64,000 bases of DNA from Bacteroides sp. (GCA_021202275.1 JAJQDI010000016.1:107345-171344); one strand, 5' to 3'; counted from the first letter of the stretch, positions 54,684-63,213 are shown. Program-made: numbers and translations. The notes: generated from the sequence alone by a model not told the origin.

Positions 54684-54885
54684 TTCTATCATATAGCTCG
54701 TCAATGAATTTGTGCATATATTCCCTTAACTCATCACCAGTCATTGCGCTTTTCAACTCTTCTTCTGTCAGTGGGGGGGAGTAGATCCTTTCTGTTTCAG
54801 TATTATATTCGTATTCCATTGCCGGTTCGTTTACCATATTTTTCTCAGCATCCTCCTCCTGAGGTAAGTCATATCTCTTTTCCAT
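54655..54885 (-). CDS. Antitoxin candidate of the RelE/ParE pair
   Basis: A 76-aa acidic protein (MEKRYDLPQEEDAEKN...), with the helical stretch LTEEELKSAMTGDELREYMH near residue 39. It has no DNA-binding domain that I recognise but sits directly upstream of and overlaps the toxin candidate. Confidence 0.65.
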   Translation of the reverse strand: MEKRYDLPQEEDAEKNMVNEPAMEYEYNTETERIYSPPLTEEELKSAMTGDELREYMHKFIDELYDRNENTVRPKR

Positions 54886-54951
54886 CCGTTCAACTGTTAG
54901 ATCCGTATAGATGCAAAGATAGTATTTATCTGATAGAATAAGTTTTTTATA

Positions 54952-55075
54952 GAGAGTTTTATAACAGGTTGGGGCAACAATTTCCTCTCTTTCCAGTACC
55001 CAATAGATCTATAATAAATAATATAAGTAACATGTGAATATCCTATAAACAGGATTCACCTACTTAATGACGAAG
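54952..55075 (+). other. Remnant of a fourth symE promoter/leader unit
   Basis: Shares AGAGAGTTTTATAACAGG and CAACAATTTCCTCTCTTTCC, then AGTACCCAATAG, with the promoter blocks of copies 2 and 3, but the -7 box is mutated (CTTTCC) and no T-loop hairpin or symE follows; a GTGAATCC-like hairpin is seen instead (55034-55060). Confidence 0.5.
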
Positions 55076-55257
55076 AAAGGTATCTTTGTATTTGAACTCC
55101 TGGGTAGTAATAATTATTGTCTTGTAATTTTTTGTCTTACCTCCATTCTTTTGTACACCATACACAGTGAGATTTCCCTTGATTGGATGTGCTGTTTTAT
55201 CCATTTCCCCGTTATAAAGCGTATAGCGCCCTATTTTGTATCTTCTTTTTTATATAT

Positions 55258-55304
55258 GTATGTTTTTTGTGCCTTACTGGCACTTTGGCACTATTGTGGC
55301 ACTA
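55258..55304. repeat. 47-bp inverted repeat, right boundary of the toxin island
   Basis: Reverse partner of 51977-52023 with three mismatches. The region from 54952 to here otherwise has no gene I can support. Confidence 0.8.
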
Positions 55305-55445
55305 AGTAGGGGCTTACACCCTGTATAAAGCACGATTCCGAAAGGTCTTAATAGTGATTATTATTAACGTATTAGGATGTAGCAGGCGTTGTCGTCAGGA
55401 AAACAGAGAATCGGCTCACGGGCAAACACAGAGCTGTACGAACTG

Positions 55446-55534
55446 AAAGTCTGACCGGGACTTCAGGAAAGTCTCACCGACACCCGGATCAGGTCTCACC
55501 GGGACTTTGCAGAAGTCTGACCGGAACTTTTTTT
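55446..55534. repeat. Four-unit tandem array, 22-bp period
   Basis: Units of 22-23 bp with AAGTCTGACCGGGACTT or AGGTCTCACCGGGACTT. Period and the GTCT-ACC core recall the array after rpsA. Confidence 0.65.
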
Positions 55535-55730
55535 CTTCGTGCAACAGGGAGTGTGGTTGCCTGATGCAGGTGACCTGGGGTTATCTATAGAAGTATACTC
55601 CTGAAATGAGATTGGATATTTTCTTGTTTTCCGAACTTGTTGCTGTCTTTGCAGTGTCGAATTGCTTTCAAAAGTAAAAACTATTTATTGCTTTTCCATG
55701 GTATACGGTTATCATCCAATACCCTTTGTT

Positions 55731-55793
55731 TGAGTAGTACATAGACAGACTTGCGGGTGAAAGTCCCGGAGCATCCCAACGGGTACATACTCA
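55731..55793 (+). promoter_or_regulatory. Fifth leader-like structure, without symE
   Basis: TGAGTA (55731-55736) and GTAC (55737-55740) pair with GTAC and TACTCA (55783-55793, one bulged A), enclosing the T-loop hairpin CGGG-TGAAAGT-CCCG (55754-55768). A promoter-like TGTCTTTGCAGTG lies near 55647. No symE frame follows: the 3' side runs into a palindrome of family D. Confidence 0.5.
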
Positions 55794-55853
55794 CGTAATC
55801 ATCTACCTGTAGAGACGCACGCCGTGCGTCTCTACAGGTAGATGATTACGTGA
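55791..55853. repeat. Perfect 63-bp palindrome containing a family-D core (copy 6)
   Basis: Arms of 31 bp match perfectly around a single central C at 55822. The core is the GTAGAGACGCACG / CGTGCGTCTCTAC palindrome; the outer 15 bases (TCACGTAATCATCTA) are also mirrored. Nothing else is seen to 56058. Confidence 0.9.
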
Positions 55854-56058
55854 ATGGTTTGTATTTCCAGGCGTAAATCTCTCAGTCTGGCTTTTCAAAC
55901 AGATATAAAAATCTTCCGATCCATTCTGTGTCAGCCGGATACCCTTTTTTATAAGAATAAGAAGTCATCGTTTTACACTCTTTCTCACCCACAGGCCCAC
56001 ATTCCGTCGTCCACAGGCTCAGGATTTCTCTATCGTGTAAAAAGCGGTACAGCAGGCT

Positions 56059-57930
56059 TTATCCTCTTTTTTTCCCGTACAACTTATCGATCAGATCGGC
56101 TCTGCCTATGTGGTGCAGTTCCCGGATGATCCTTTGTCTCTCTTCCGGCTTGTACCAGAAGAAGAACTGCCGTTGTGCCAGCTTCTCTTTGGGGGTGCGG
56201 GCACTGTACACGGGCTTCAGGGTGTACGGATGAAATCCGGTGTACCAGGCTTCGGTAGCTACCGTCATGGGGGTAGGGGTGAAGTCCTGCACCTGCTCCA
56301 GGTGGAAATCCATCTGTCTGGTGAGTACGGCCAGTTCTGCCATATCCTCCTCGGTGCAGCCCGGATGGCTGGATATAAAATAGGGGATCAGTTGCTGGCG
56401 CAGCCCCTCTTCGCGGTTGATGCGGTCGAAGATCCGGCGAAACTCCACGAACTGCCGGAAAGGAGGTTTGCGCATCAGCTCGAGCACCCGGTCGCTGGTG
56501 TGTTCGGGTGCTACTTTGAGGCGGCCGCTGACGTGCCGGGCAATCAGTTCGCGGGTATACTCCGCAGCTGCCTGGTTGGTCTGCGCATCCTGGCTGCGGT
56601 GCAACAGCAGGTCGTACCGCACCCCGCTGCCGATAAAGCTCTTCTTGATCTCCGGCAGGGCATCTACCGCGCGGTAGATATCCAGGAGCGGGCGATGATC
56701 CGTATGGAGATTGGGGCAGATCTTCGGATGGATGCACGACGGGCGTTTGCACCTCTGGCAGAGTGTGGTGTCTTTTCCCTGCATCCGGTACATATTGGCC
56801 GAGGGGCCGCCCAGATCGCTCAGGTAGCCTTTGAACTCCGGCATCCGCGTCACCTGCTTCACTTCCCGGAGGATGCTCTCGCGCGAGCGGCTGACGATGA
56901 ATTTTCCCTGGTGGGCAGAGATCGTACAGAAGGCACACCCTCCGAAGCATCCGCGGTGGATATTCACCGAAAAACGGATCATCTCGAAGGCCGGTATGCG
57001 TTTGTTCTTGTATTTGGGATGGGGTAGGCGCGTATAGGGCAGGTCGAACGAGTGGTCCAGTTCTTTCTCCGTCAGCGGCGGATAAGGCGGGTTCACCACC
57101 AGGGTATGTTGCGCGTCTACCCGTTGCAGGATGCGGGAGGCCTGGTAGCGGTTGCTCTCCTCCTCGATGCGACGGAAGTTGGCCGCCTGCTTTTTCTTGT
57201 CTTTCAGGCATTCCGGGTGGCTGTACAGTTCGATGTCTTCCTGCGTGGCCTGGATGTCCGCGGCCATCCATACCGTTTGTGGAATGTCGTGTGGCAGGTC
57301 GGCACAGGTGATATAGGGTGCGGACGTGTCGGGGCCGACAGTCTCTCGGGATCGTTTCTCTTTCAGGCGGTTTACCAGTTCCACGATCGGCTTTTCGCCC
57401 ATGCCGTAGATCAGCAGATCGGCTCCGCTGTCGCACAGGATGCCCGGTCGCAGGCGGTCTTCCCAGTAGTCGTAGTGCGTGAGCCGGCGCAGGCTGGCTT
57501 CGATGCCGCCCAGCACCACCGGCACGTCGGGGTAGAGTTTCTTAAGTATCTGCGCATAGACCACGGAAGGGTATTCGGGGCGCATATCGGGCCGTCCGTC
57601 GGGCGTATAGGCATCTTCGCTGCGCAGCCGTTTGTTGGCGGTATACTTGTTCACCATCGAATCCATACACCCCGCGCTGATGCCGAAGAAAAGGCGCGGA
57701 CGTCCCAGCTTTTTGAAATCCCGCAGGTCGTCGCGCCAGTTGGGCTGAGGCACGATGGCCACCCGCAAGCCTTCCGCCTCGAGCAGGCGGCCGATGACGG
57801 CGGCTCCGAAAGAGGGATGATCTACGTAGGCGTCGCCACTGAACAGGATGACATCAAGCTCTTCCCAGCCCCGCAGTTCCATCTCTTTTCGGGTCGTGGG
57901 GAGCCAGTCGGTAAGTTGGTAGGTATTCAT
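56059..57930 (-). CDS. YgiQ-family radical SAM protein
   Basis: A 623-aa UPF0313/YgiQ protein: N-terminal YgiQ domain (DVILFSGDAYVDHPSFGAAV, GIEASLRRLTHYDYW), radical SAM core with the CxxxCxxC cluster motif RGCFGGCAFC and SAHQGK, and the C-terminal DUF3362 part (HPGCTEEDMAELAVL, FTPTPMTVATEAWYTG). The reaction is unknown. I chose the ATG at 57930, where the conserved NTYQLTDWLPTTRKE begins. Another ATG at 57978 would add 16 residues, but a promoter box lies in that stretch. Confidence 0.92.
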   Translation of the reverse strand: MNTYQLTDWLPTTRKEMELRGWEELDVILFSGDAYVDHPSFGAAVIGRLLEAEGLRVAIVPQPNWRDDLRDFKKLGRPRLFFGISAGCMDSMVNKYTANKRLRSEDAYTPDGRPDMRPEYPSVVYAQILKKLYPDVPVVLGGIEASLRRLTHYDYWEDRLRPGILCDSGADLLIYGMGEKPIVELVNRLKEKRSRETVGPDTSAPYITCADLPHDIPQTVWMAADIQATQEDIELYSHPECLKDKKKQAANFRRIEEESNRYQASRILQRVDAQHTLVVNPPYPPLTEKELDHSFDLPYTRLPHPKYKNKRIPAFEMIRFSVNIHRGCFGGCAFCTISAHQGKFIVSRSRESILREVKQVTRMPEFKGYLSDLGGPSANMYRMQGKDTTLCQRCKRPSCIHPKICPNLHTDHRPLLDIYRAVDALPEIKKSFIGSGVRYDLLLHRSQDAQTNQAAAEYTRELIARHVSGRLKVAPEHTSDRVLELMRKPPFRQFVEFRRIFDRINREEGLRQQLIPYFISSHPGCTEEDMAELAVLTRQMDFHLEQVQDFTPTPMTVATEAWYTGFHPYTLKPVYSARTPKEKLAQRQFFFWYKPEERQRIIRELHHIGRADLIDKLYGKKRG

Positions 57931-57935
57931 GTGGC

Positions 57936-58071
57936 AAAGATAGTGAAAGTCGAGCGACATCGTTATGAACTTGTTCATAAAAGATATCCGAGACGTATCC
58001 TATCTTCTGTAAAGATAGTGAAAGTCGAGCGACATCGTTATGAATTTGTTCATAAAAGATATCCGGGATGC
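57936..58071 (-). promoter_or_regulatory. Tandemly duplicated promoter region of the YgiQ gene
   Basis: A segment of about 61 bp is repeated with a 75-bp period (57936 and 58011), differing at few bases. The downstream copy holds TATCTTTG at 57935-57942 (minus strand), only five bases before the chosen start, which implies a leaderless or near-leaderless mRNA. The upstream copy has TATCTTTA. Confidence 0.65.
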
Positions 58072-58093
58072 CTCCTGACTGCTATAAAAATAG

Positions 58094-58579
58094 CTATACA
58101 TTGCCGAAGATCGTCTGCATATAGATGTAGATAAACCATCCGCAGAGCATGAACTTACATACGGTGCCTATAATGAAGCCTGCAAAGACACCCAGACCGG
58201 TGCGCACGCTATGCTTCAGACCATTGCCTCCTAAGAGTTCGCCCGCGATGGCTCCCACAAGCGGGCCCAATAGCAAGCCCCAGGGAGGAAATACGAACAG
58301 ACCCGCTATCGTACCTGCGATACTGCCTCTGACTGCCCAGGAGCTGCCGCCCAGGCGGCGCGCACCCCATATAGGAATAAAATAGTCTACGATCTGTACC
58401 AGCACCACAAGTGCCAGCCAGCCGGTCAGCTGTCACACGGTGAAGGGAGGGGGAGTGGTGAAGTATAGAAACACCATCCCGATGTAGGCAAGGGGTGGGC
58501 CGGGAAGTACAGGCAGGAGGCAGCCCACCAGGCCCAGCAGCAGACATATTCCGCAGAGAGTGATCAGAAGGATATCCAT
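58094..58579 (-). pseudogene. DUF456-family membrane protein with an in-frame stop
   Basis: Reading from the ATG at 58579 gives MDILLITLCGICLLLGLVG..., which continues in the same frame through a TGA at codon 49 (58433-58435) into WLALVVLVQIVDYFIPIWGA and the glycine-rich helices of DUF456 (YGGS-type, AGLFVFPPWGLLLGPLVGA) to 58094, 161 codons in all. A tryptophan codon (TGG) at that place is the likely ancestor. The family is a small integral-membrane protein with glycine-zipper helices, function unknown. It is either a recent pseudogene or starts again inside at the GTG near 58408. Confidence 0.8.
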
Positions 58580-58770
58580 ATGGAGGAGTAAGTTTTAAGT
58601 TGTAAGTTCTGAGTTTTAAGTTTTACGTTGTAGATAAAGTGTGAGTGGACACGTCTGATCGTTTTTCTTTTGTTCTTCTGTTCTTTTGTCTATTTATTTA
58701 TCAGACAGAAGAACAAAAGGGAAATGTACGTTGTGGATACGTATTCTATCCTGCCTGATTGGACGTGTAT

Positions 58771-58801
58771 CGCGGAGACGCACGCCGTGCGTCTCTACAG
58801 G
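58771..58801. repeat. Family-D fragment, copy 7
   Basis: Only the CGCGGAGACGCACG / CGTGCGTCTCTACAGG end is present. The neighbouring 58595-58640 has several GTTTTAAGTT-like repeats. Nothing else is seen in the gap. Confidence 0.7.
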
Positions 58802-58860
58802 TGTATGTTATCGATTGTTGGTCTATTTGTCTTTTCAAATTGTACATCCGTACATCTCTT

Positions 58861-59205
58861 TTATCGGATTCGTTTGATGATGGTGATAAACTCTTCGTCC
58901 GTCATACCAAAATCCTGTTCGCGGTAGTTGACAAAGTCTTCCAGATAGTCGCTGGCAATGGCTTCCAGGATCTCTTTGCCGTTCAGTCCCTCTTCATCGA
59001 GCATAAACCGGATCATGCCCTGATAGGCCCGTATGGTATTCAACCGCTGCTCTGCTCCCGGTATGGGCTGGGTACGGCATTGATGTTCGTTGCGGGCGAT
59101 CAGGTAGACCGTCGCATAGAATGTGTCTGTATCTCCATAGATCGTTGCGATCTTGCGGAGCGTGTCTTTGGGTAGTTTGTTTAGTCGTTGTCTGATATCG
59201 CTCAT
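58861..59205 (-). CDS. Unrecognised 114-residue protein, third gene of an overlapping trio
   Basis: A soluble, mainly helical protein without signal peptide: RLNKLPKDTLRKIATIYGDT near the start, RLNTIRAYQGMIRFMLDEEG in the middle and an acidic end. I recognise no domain. It overlaps the TusA-like gene by four bases (ATGA, 59202-59205), so it is translated with it. Confidence 0.75.
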   Translation of the reverse strand: MSDIRQRLNKLPKDTLRKIATIYGDTDTFYATVYLIARNEHQCRTQPIPGAEQRLNTIRAYQGMIRFMLDEEGLNGKEILEAIASDYLEDFVNYREQDFGMTDEEFITIIKRIR

Positions 59206-59417
59206 GGCATGGTAAATTGTAAGATCATTTCTGCTTCGTCGTAGATCTCCCGGAAGCCGATCTGCTGTTCGGACAGATAGGACTTCAGGTGGTCAAACGC
59301 TTGCGGATCGTCTGTCAGTATCTGTAGTTCTTCTCCGCGCGGTAGCTCGTACATGGCCCGTACAGCCGGGATCAGCGGGCTGTACGGCTTGGTGTCGCGG
59401 GTATCTATGGTAGTCAT
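59202..59417 (-). CDS. TusA-like protein lacking the active cysteine
   Basis: A 71-aa protein that reads like the TusA/SirA fold: IDTRDTKPYSPLIPAVRAMYEL then GEELQILTDDPQAFDHLKSY and a final strand (EAEMILQF). TusA proteins carry sulfur on the Cys of a CPxP motif. Here that place reads PYSP, and the protein has no cysteine at all, so it cannot be a sulfur carrier of that kind. Overlaps both neighbours by four bases. Confidence 0.65.
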   Translation of the reverse strand: MTTIDTRDTKPYSPLIPAVRAMYELPRGEELQILTDDPQAFDHLKSYLSEQQIGFREIYDEAEMILQFTMP

Positions 59418-59746
59418 GGCTCTTCGTTTTCGCTTTCCGGTTCGACGTGTTCCGGATGGCGGAGCCACGAGATGTACAGACGGATCAGGTTTTCCAACCC
59501 CAGTGCTTTCATGTGGTTGTGATAGATCACATCGATGCACAGGTCGAGCAACTCCCGGCTGTCTTCTTCCTGGGCAGCGATGAGAGAGCGTATGTTCCAT
59601 CTCAGCTTTTCCAGTACCGGCTCGTCTACGATGCCCGTACTGTCTACCAGATGGCGAAAAAGCCCGTATTTCTCAATGGTTTCGAGATTCTCTTCGGATA
59701 CTTCTATGGTACGTGTACCACTCTGATTGGCCTGGATTGTGTACAT
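59414..59746 (-). CDS. Unrecognised 110-residue protein, first gene of the trio
   Basis: The ATG at 59746 gives MYTIQANQSGTRTIEVSEEN..., a short strand-rich start followed by helices (EPVLEKLRWNIRSLIAAQEE, LDLCIDVIYHNHMKALGLEN) and an acidic tail. No domain recognised. Longer frames upstream are not conserved-looking. Its stop overlaps the TusA-like start (59414-59417). Confidence 0.7.
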   Translation of the reverse strand: MYTIQANQSGTRTIEVSEENLETIEKYGLFRHLVDSTGIVDEPVLEKLRWNIRSLIAAQEEDSRELLDLCIDVIYHNHMKALGLENLIRLYISWLRHPEHVEPESENEEP

Positions 59747-59906
59747 AATGGTTTGGATATAGGTTTTAAATGATTTATGATTCACTGATTCATTCCTTCG
59801 TTGTGACTCTTGTCTGATCCATATGACTCTTGTCTGACCCGTAACTTCAGGGAACATTCCCATATACCCTTGAAAAGACAACTGCCTTTACAAACGGTAA
59901 CATCCT

Positions 59907-60006
59907 CCTGTAGAGACGCACGGCGTGCGTCTCCGCGGTTTACGTCCAATAAAGGGGCGTGTGTCTCCGCGATACAGGTCCAATAAGAGGCGTGCGTCTC
60001 TACAGG
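59907..60006. repeat. Family-D repeat, copy 8 (short form)
   Basis: CCTGTAGAGACGCACGGCG to CGTGCGTCTCTACAGG, only 100 bp, with one internal GTCTCCGCGGTTTACGTCC and one GTCTCCGCGATACAGGTCC. The gap 60007-60212 shows nothing else. Confidence 0.85.
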
Positions 60007-60212
60007 TCGATGATACACATAATCTGGTATATAAGGTATAGATAGTCATCCTATATTTCCAGATTCTAAATCACGATCTGTAAATTGTAAGTCTTTTCTT
60101 TTCAGATAAAGCTGACTGAGAAACAATCAAAATCTGATCAGGCTTTCACAAAGATAGTTTTTTCGGGAAGTAAACCTAAAGGTATGGCTGTGAATTTTGT
60201 CCTTTTTGACAT

Positions 60213-63125
60213 TTATTCATCAAAAAAGCGCAAAACGGAGGCCATCACCGTGGCACGGTCGTTTTCGGAGAGGATGCTCTCCAGCGGGAATCCCAGGACG
60301 AAGGTGCGATAGGCTCCCTTGTAGGCGATGCCCGCGCTCTCTCCGCCGGGCACGTAGGCGAAGGCGGAGAATGCTGGTTCTACAGGCACGATGCAATCCG
60401 CAGTGGTCACCGGATAGAAGGTCTCGTTGGGATAGCGGGGTATCTGCAACAGACGCCCCAGTCCCTGTATGTGCTGTACAGACTTGTCGGTGACGGAACG
60501 CTGATAGCCGTACTTCAGTACCTGGGCGGTGAACTCGCGGTCTCCGTGAGACACAAACATATCACTGCCTACATAGGCCCCGCTTACCAACAGGTTGCCG
60601 CCCGACTGGCAATAGGCGGTAAGGATGCGTTGCAGCGGGGTAGAGAACGTCTTGTAATAAGGCGTAGGGAACAACTCAGATACGGGATCTTCTTTCTGAA
60701 GTCCCAGGATCAGATCCACTACGTGGTACGCTTCGGCACGTACCTGCCCCTCTTCCAGGCTTTTCAGGCTACAGGAGACAAAGCTGTAATACCCCGCGGC
60801 CTGTATGGCTTTGCCATGGACAAACGGGTAGTCAAAGGTATTACCTGCCATCTTCAGTCCTTCCAGTTCGCTGCCGCTGTATCCCAGGGCAGACGCTCCC
60901 TCTTTGCCTGCCTGTCGGCGGTCGAAGACGATCTGTGCCCCTCCGTAGGCGATGGAATAGAGGTAGGGCACCCCGGGGTCGCTGTGCAGGTCGAATCCGG
61001 CCTCCTGCGCGGAGTCTATCACCGCCGGGCCGCTCAGCCTTTCGAAGCCATTCACAATCAGTACCGTGCCGCGCTCCTGCCGGGCCTTATAGGCTGCCAG
61101 GGTCTCGGAAGGGAAACTCTCTCCGCCGCGGTTGACGGCGGTGACGCGGAACGAGTAGACGATGCCCGGCTCTATAGTGGCGGTGTAGGATGGCTCCTTC
61201 ACCCACACGCCGTTGTCGAACCCGCCGTAGCCCACGCGTGTATACACGATGTATCCGTCGGGTTGCGCGGATGGTTCCTGACTATCTGTCTGCGGTTGCC
61301 AGGAGAGCTCTACCGTATTCTTTTTCCGGCCGAAGCGCGTAGCAAAGTGGGTTACCGGCAGGGGCTGTATCACGTAGTCGTCCTGATGCTGGGTAGCTAT
61401 GTAGCGCACGATGGATTTGTACAGGGAACGTCCGGCAGTGAATTTGAAGTGAGGGTCGTGCCCCAATCGCATATCGGCGAAGTTCTGGTGCGAGAGGAGT
61501 TCGATGAGCGTGGAAGGCATAGCCGGGATGCGGCTCTCCCCGTAGTTGCGGTCCCATATGCTCCGGCGTGTCCAGCTCCTGTCGGTAAGGCGGATGTCCT
61601 GTTGCAGCCCGGACAGGATCAGGTCGGTGAGGTCTCGTGAGGTATACCGGGAGATGCCGGTTGCCAGCCGTTCGTGGTTGAACTGTGTGGTATAGATCCC
61701 CAATGTGCCGATAAACCCGTCGTTCCGGCTGTAGCCCGCGTCGGTATGCAGTCCCATGCTCATCTCGAACGGTATGCCCAGTCCCCTGGCATCCGGGTTG
61801 AAGGGCGATCCTCCGGACAGGTGGTTGATCGTATTTCCCCGGCTGCTGATGTCGTCTGCGTAGTCGTTCGTCCCTCTCCGCGGACTATACACCTCGTAGG
61901 GCATCCCCGCCCACTGGGCCGAGTAGCGTGCAGCCTCTAAGTAGCGCGGCAGGCCACTGACGGTGCCTCCGCGGGCGATGTTGCCCATGCCCCCTCCGAA
62001 GCGTACGGCATCGGCACTGACCACCCCTTTCTCGCGGCTCTCGTTGCTCAGGATCACCATGTTGTAGTCTTTCTGTCCCCGGTCGAACTCAAATGTACCC
62101 AGGTAGACCCACGTGCCTCCGCCCATCTGTTGGTTCACCCGGAACTCCGTGACACCTCCGTTGTGGAAAACCAGGTATCTGGCATCGCTCACGCTCTGTG
62201 GCAAGGTCTGGTAAGATACATAAACCGCATATTCTCCCTTTTCCGGGAGGTCCGGTACCCACTGGGCAAAGGCACGGTTTTTCCTGCGTTCGGTAGGGAT
62301 GACGCGCGCGCTGCCCATCCGGAAAGGATTCTCTCCGTCTTGATACACCCGCTGCGTCTGTGCGAAGCCTGCTCCCGGTGCTGTAGACCAGCGCGATCTG
62401 CGGCTATCCACTTCGATGTAGCTGGCCCCTGTCGGGAAACGATCGTTGTCTACGATCACCTCCTGCTTCTGCGTATCCCGTTCGCGCGGGGTGTAGACCA
62501 CTGCCCCGGCATTCTCCAGTATCGGGATCAGATAAGGGAGGATGAAGGATTGGGTAAACAGGTCTTCGGTGGTGCAGAACAGGCGGGGACGCTGCCACAT
62601 CCATTCCTGTTTCTCGTTCTGGTAGTAGCGGCCGTGGCTTTGCCAGAGAGCGATGTGGCATCCTTCCAGCCCCCGGCTGATGCTGTAGGGGCGGGATTGG
62701 TTGCTGACCCAGGGATTGGTTTTGCGGGATCTGACGGAGGTGAACAGCCGGTCTTTGTCGGCCCGGCCTTCCCGGTAATAATTGGGTATCAGGTCTTCTA
62801 TGGCTCTGCCTCCGCTGCGGATCTGTATGTGGTAGAAGCACACCGGTCCGGGAAGCTGCTCAGAGAGGGTGGTATAGATAGACTTTACTTCTTCCGGGCG
62901 GAAAGGCTGATAGGCGAATGCCGGACTGGCATATACCGTTAGTTCTCTTTTCGTGTGATCCAGTCGCATACTGTCCAGGTCACATGCGCCGATATCCACC
63001 ACAGGGTGAGTATATGTCCGGAAAAACTCCCGGAGCCGTTGTTCGGTAGTGCGATCCGGGTCTTGCGCGTGAAGAATGTCTGGGAGGAGGAGTGCCAGCA
63101 GGCTATACAGAAAGAGTCGTTTCAT
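60213..63125 (-). CDS. Secreted amidase-like / golvesin-domain protein ('xanthan lyase' type)
   Basis: A 970-aa exported protein (signal peptide MKRLFLYSLLALLLPDILHA). The N-terminal half is like N-acetylmuramoyl-L-alanine amidases, interrupted by a golvesin-type beta domain (about residues 235-375: ARVIPTERRKNRAFAQWVPD, then YLVFHNGGVTEFRVNQQMGG). Amidase-like features are ALWQSHGRYY, SMGLHTDAGYSRNDG and the glutamate region STLIELLSHQNFADM. A fibronectin-III domain follows (about 610-700) and the last 260 residues resemble a class I amidotransferase/ThuA fold. Databases often call it xanthan lyase, but peptidoglycan is the more natural target. Confidence 0.82.
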   Translation of the reverse strand: MKRLFLYSLLALLLPDILHAQDPDRTTEQRLREFFRTYTHPVVDIGACDLDSMRLDHTKRELTVYASPAFAYQPFRPEEVKSIYTTLSEQLPGPVCFYHIQIRSGGRAIEDLIPNYYREGRADKDRLFTSVRSRKTNPWVSNQSRPYSISRGLEGCHIALWQSHGRYYQNEKQEWMWQRPRLFCTTEDLFTQSFILPYLIPILENAGAVVYTPRERDTQKQEVIVDNDRFPTGASYIEVDSRRSRWSTAPGAGFAQTQRVYQDGENPFRMGSARVIPTERRKNRAFAQWVPDLPEKGEYAVYVSYQTLPQSVSDARYLVFHNGGVTEFRVNQQMGGGTWVYLGTFEFDRGQKDYNMVILSNESREKGVVSADAVRFGGGMGNIARGGTVSGLPRYLEAARYSAQWAGMPYEVYSPRRGTNDYADDISSRGNTINHLSGGSPFNPDARGLGIPFEMSMGLHTDAGYSRNDGFIGTLGIYTTQFNHERLATGISRYTSRDLTDLILSGLQQDIRLTDRSWTRRSIWDRNYGESRIPAMPSTLIELLSHQNFADMRLGHDPHFKFTAGRSLYKSIVRYIATQHQDDYVIQPLPVTHFATRFGRKKNTVELSWQPQTDSQEPSAQPDGYIVYTRVGYGGFDNGVWVKEPSYTATIEPGIVYSFRVTAVNRGGESFPSETLAAYKARQERGTVLIVNGFERLSGPAVIDSAQEAGFDLHSDPGVPYLYSIAYGGAQIVFDRRQAGKEGASALGYSGSELEGLKMAGNTFDYPFVHGKAIQAAGYYSFVSCSLKSLEEGQVRAEAYHVVDLILGLQKEDPVSELFPTPYYKTFSTPLQRILTAYCQSGGNLLVSGAYVGSDMFVSHGDREFTAQVLKYGYQRSVTDKSVQHIQGLGRLLQIPRYPNETFYPVTTADCIVPVEPAFSAFAYVPGGESAGIAYKGAYRTFVLGFPLESILSENDRATVMASVLRFFDE

Positions 63126-63213
63126 GGTTGTATGTTATTTACAGCATAGGGGACGCGCTCTGGTATCATTGAAGTACACTTCGCTCTGCGTCCGGTTTTT
63201 ACAAGAGCCGGTG

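Noticed and set aside
55067..55309. 80-codon frame at the right island edge
   Set aside because: Runs through the inverted repeat and a degenerate leader; no domain; AT-rich chance frame.
59447..59773. Frame opposite the overlapping trio
   Set aside because: Antisense shadow of the minus-strand gene, with no supporting features.
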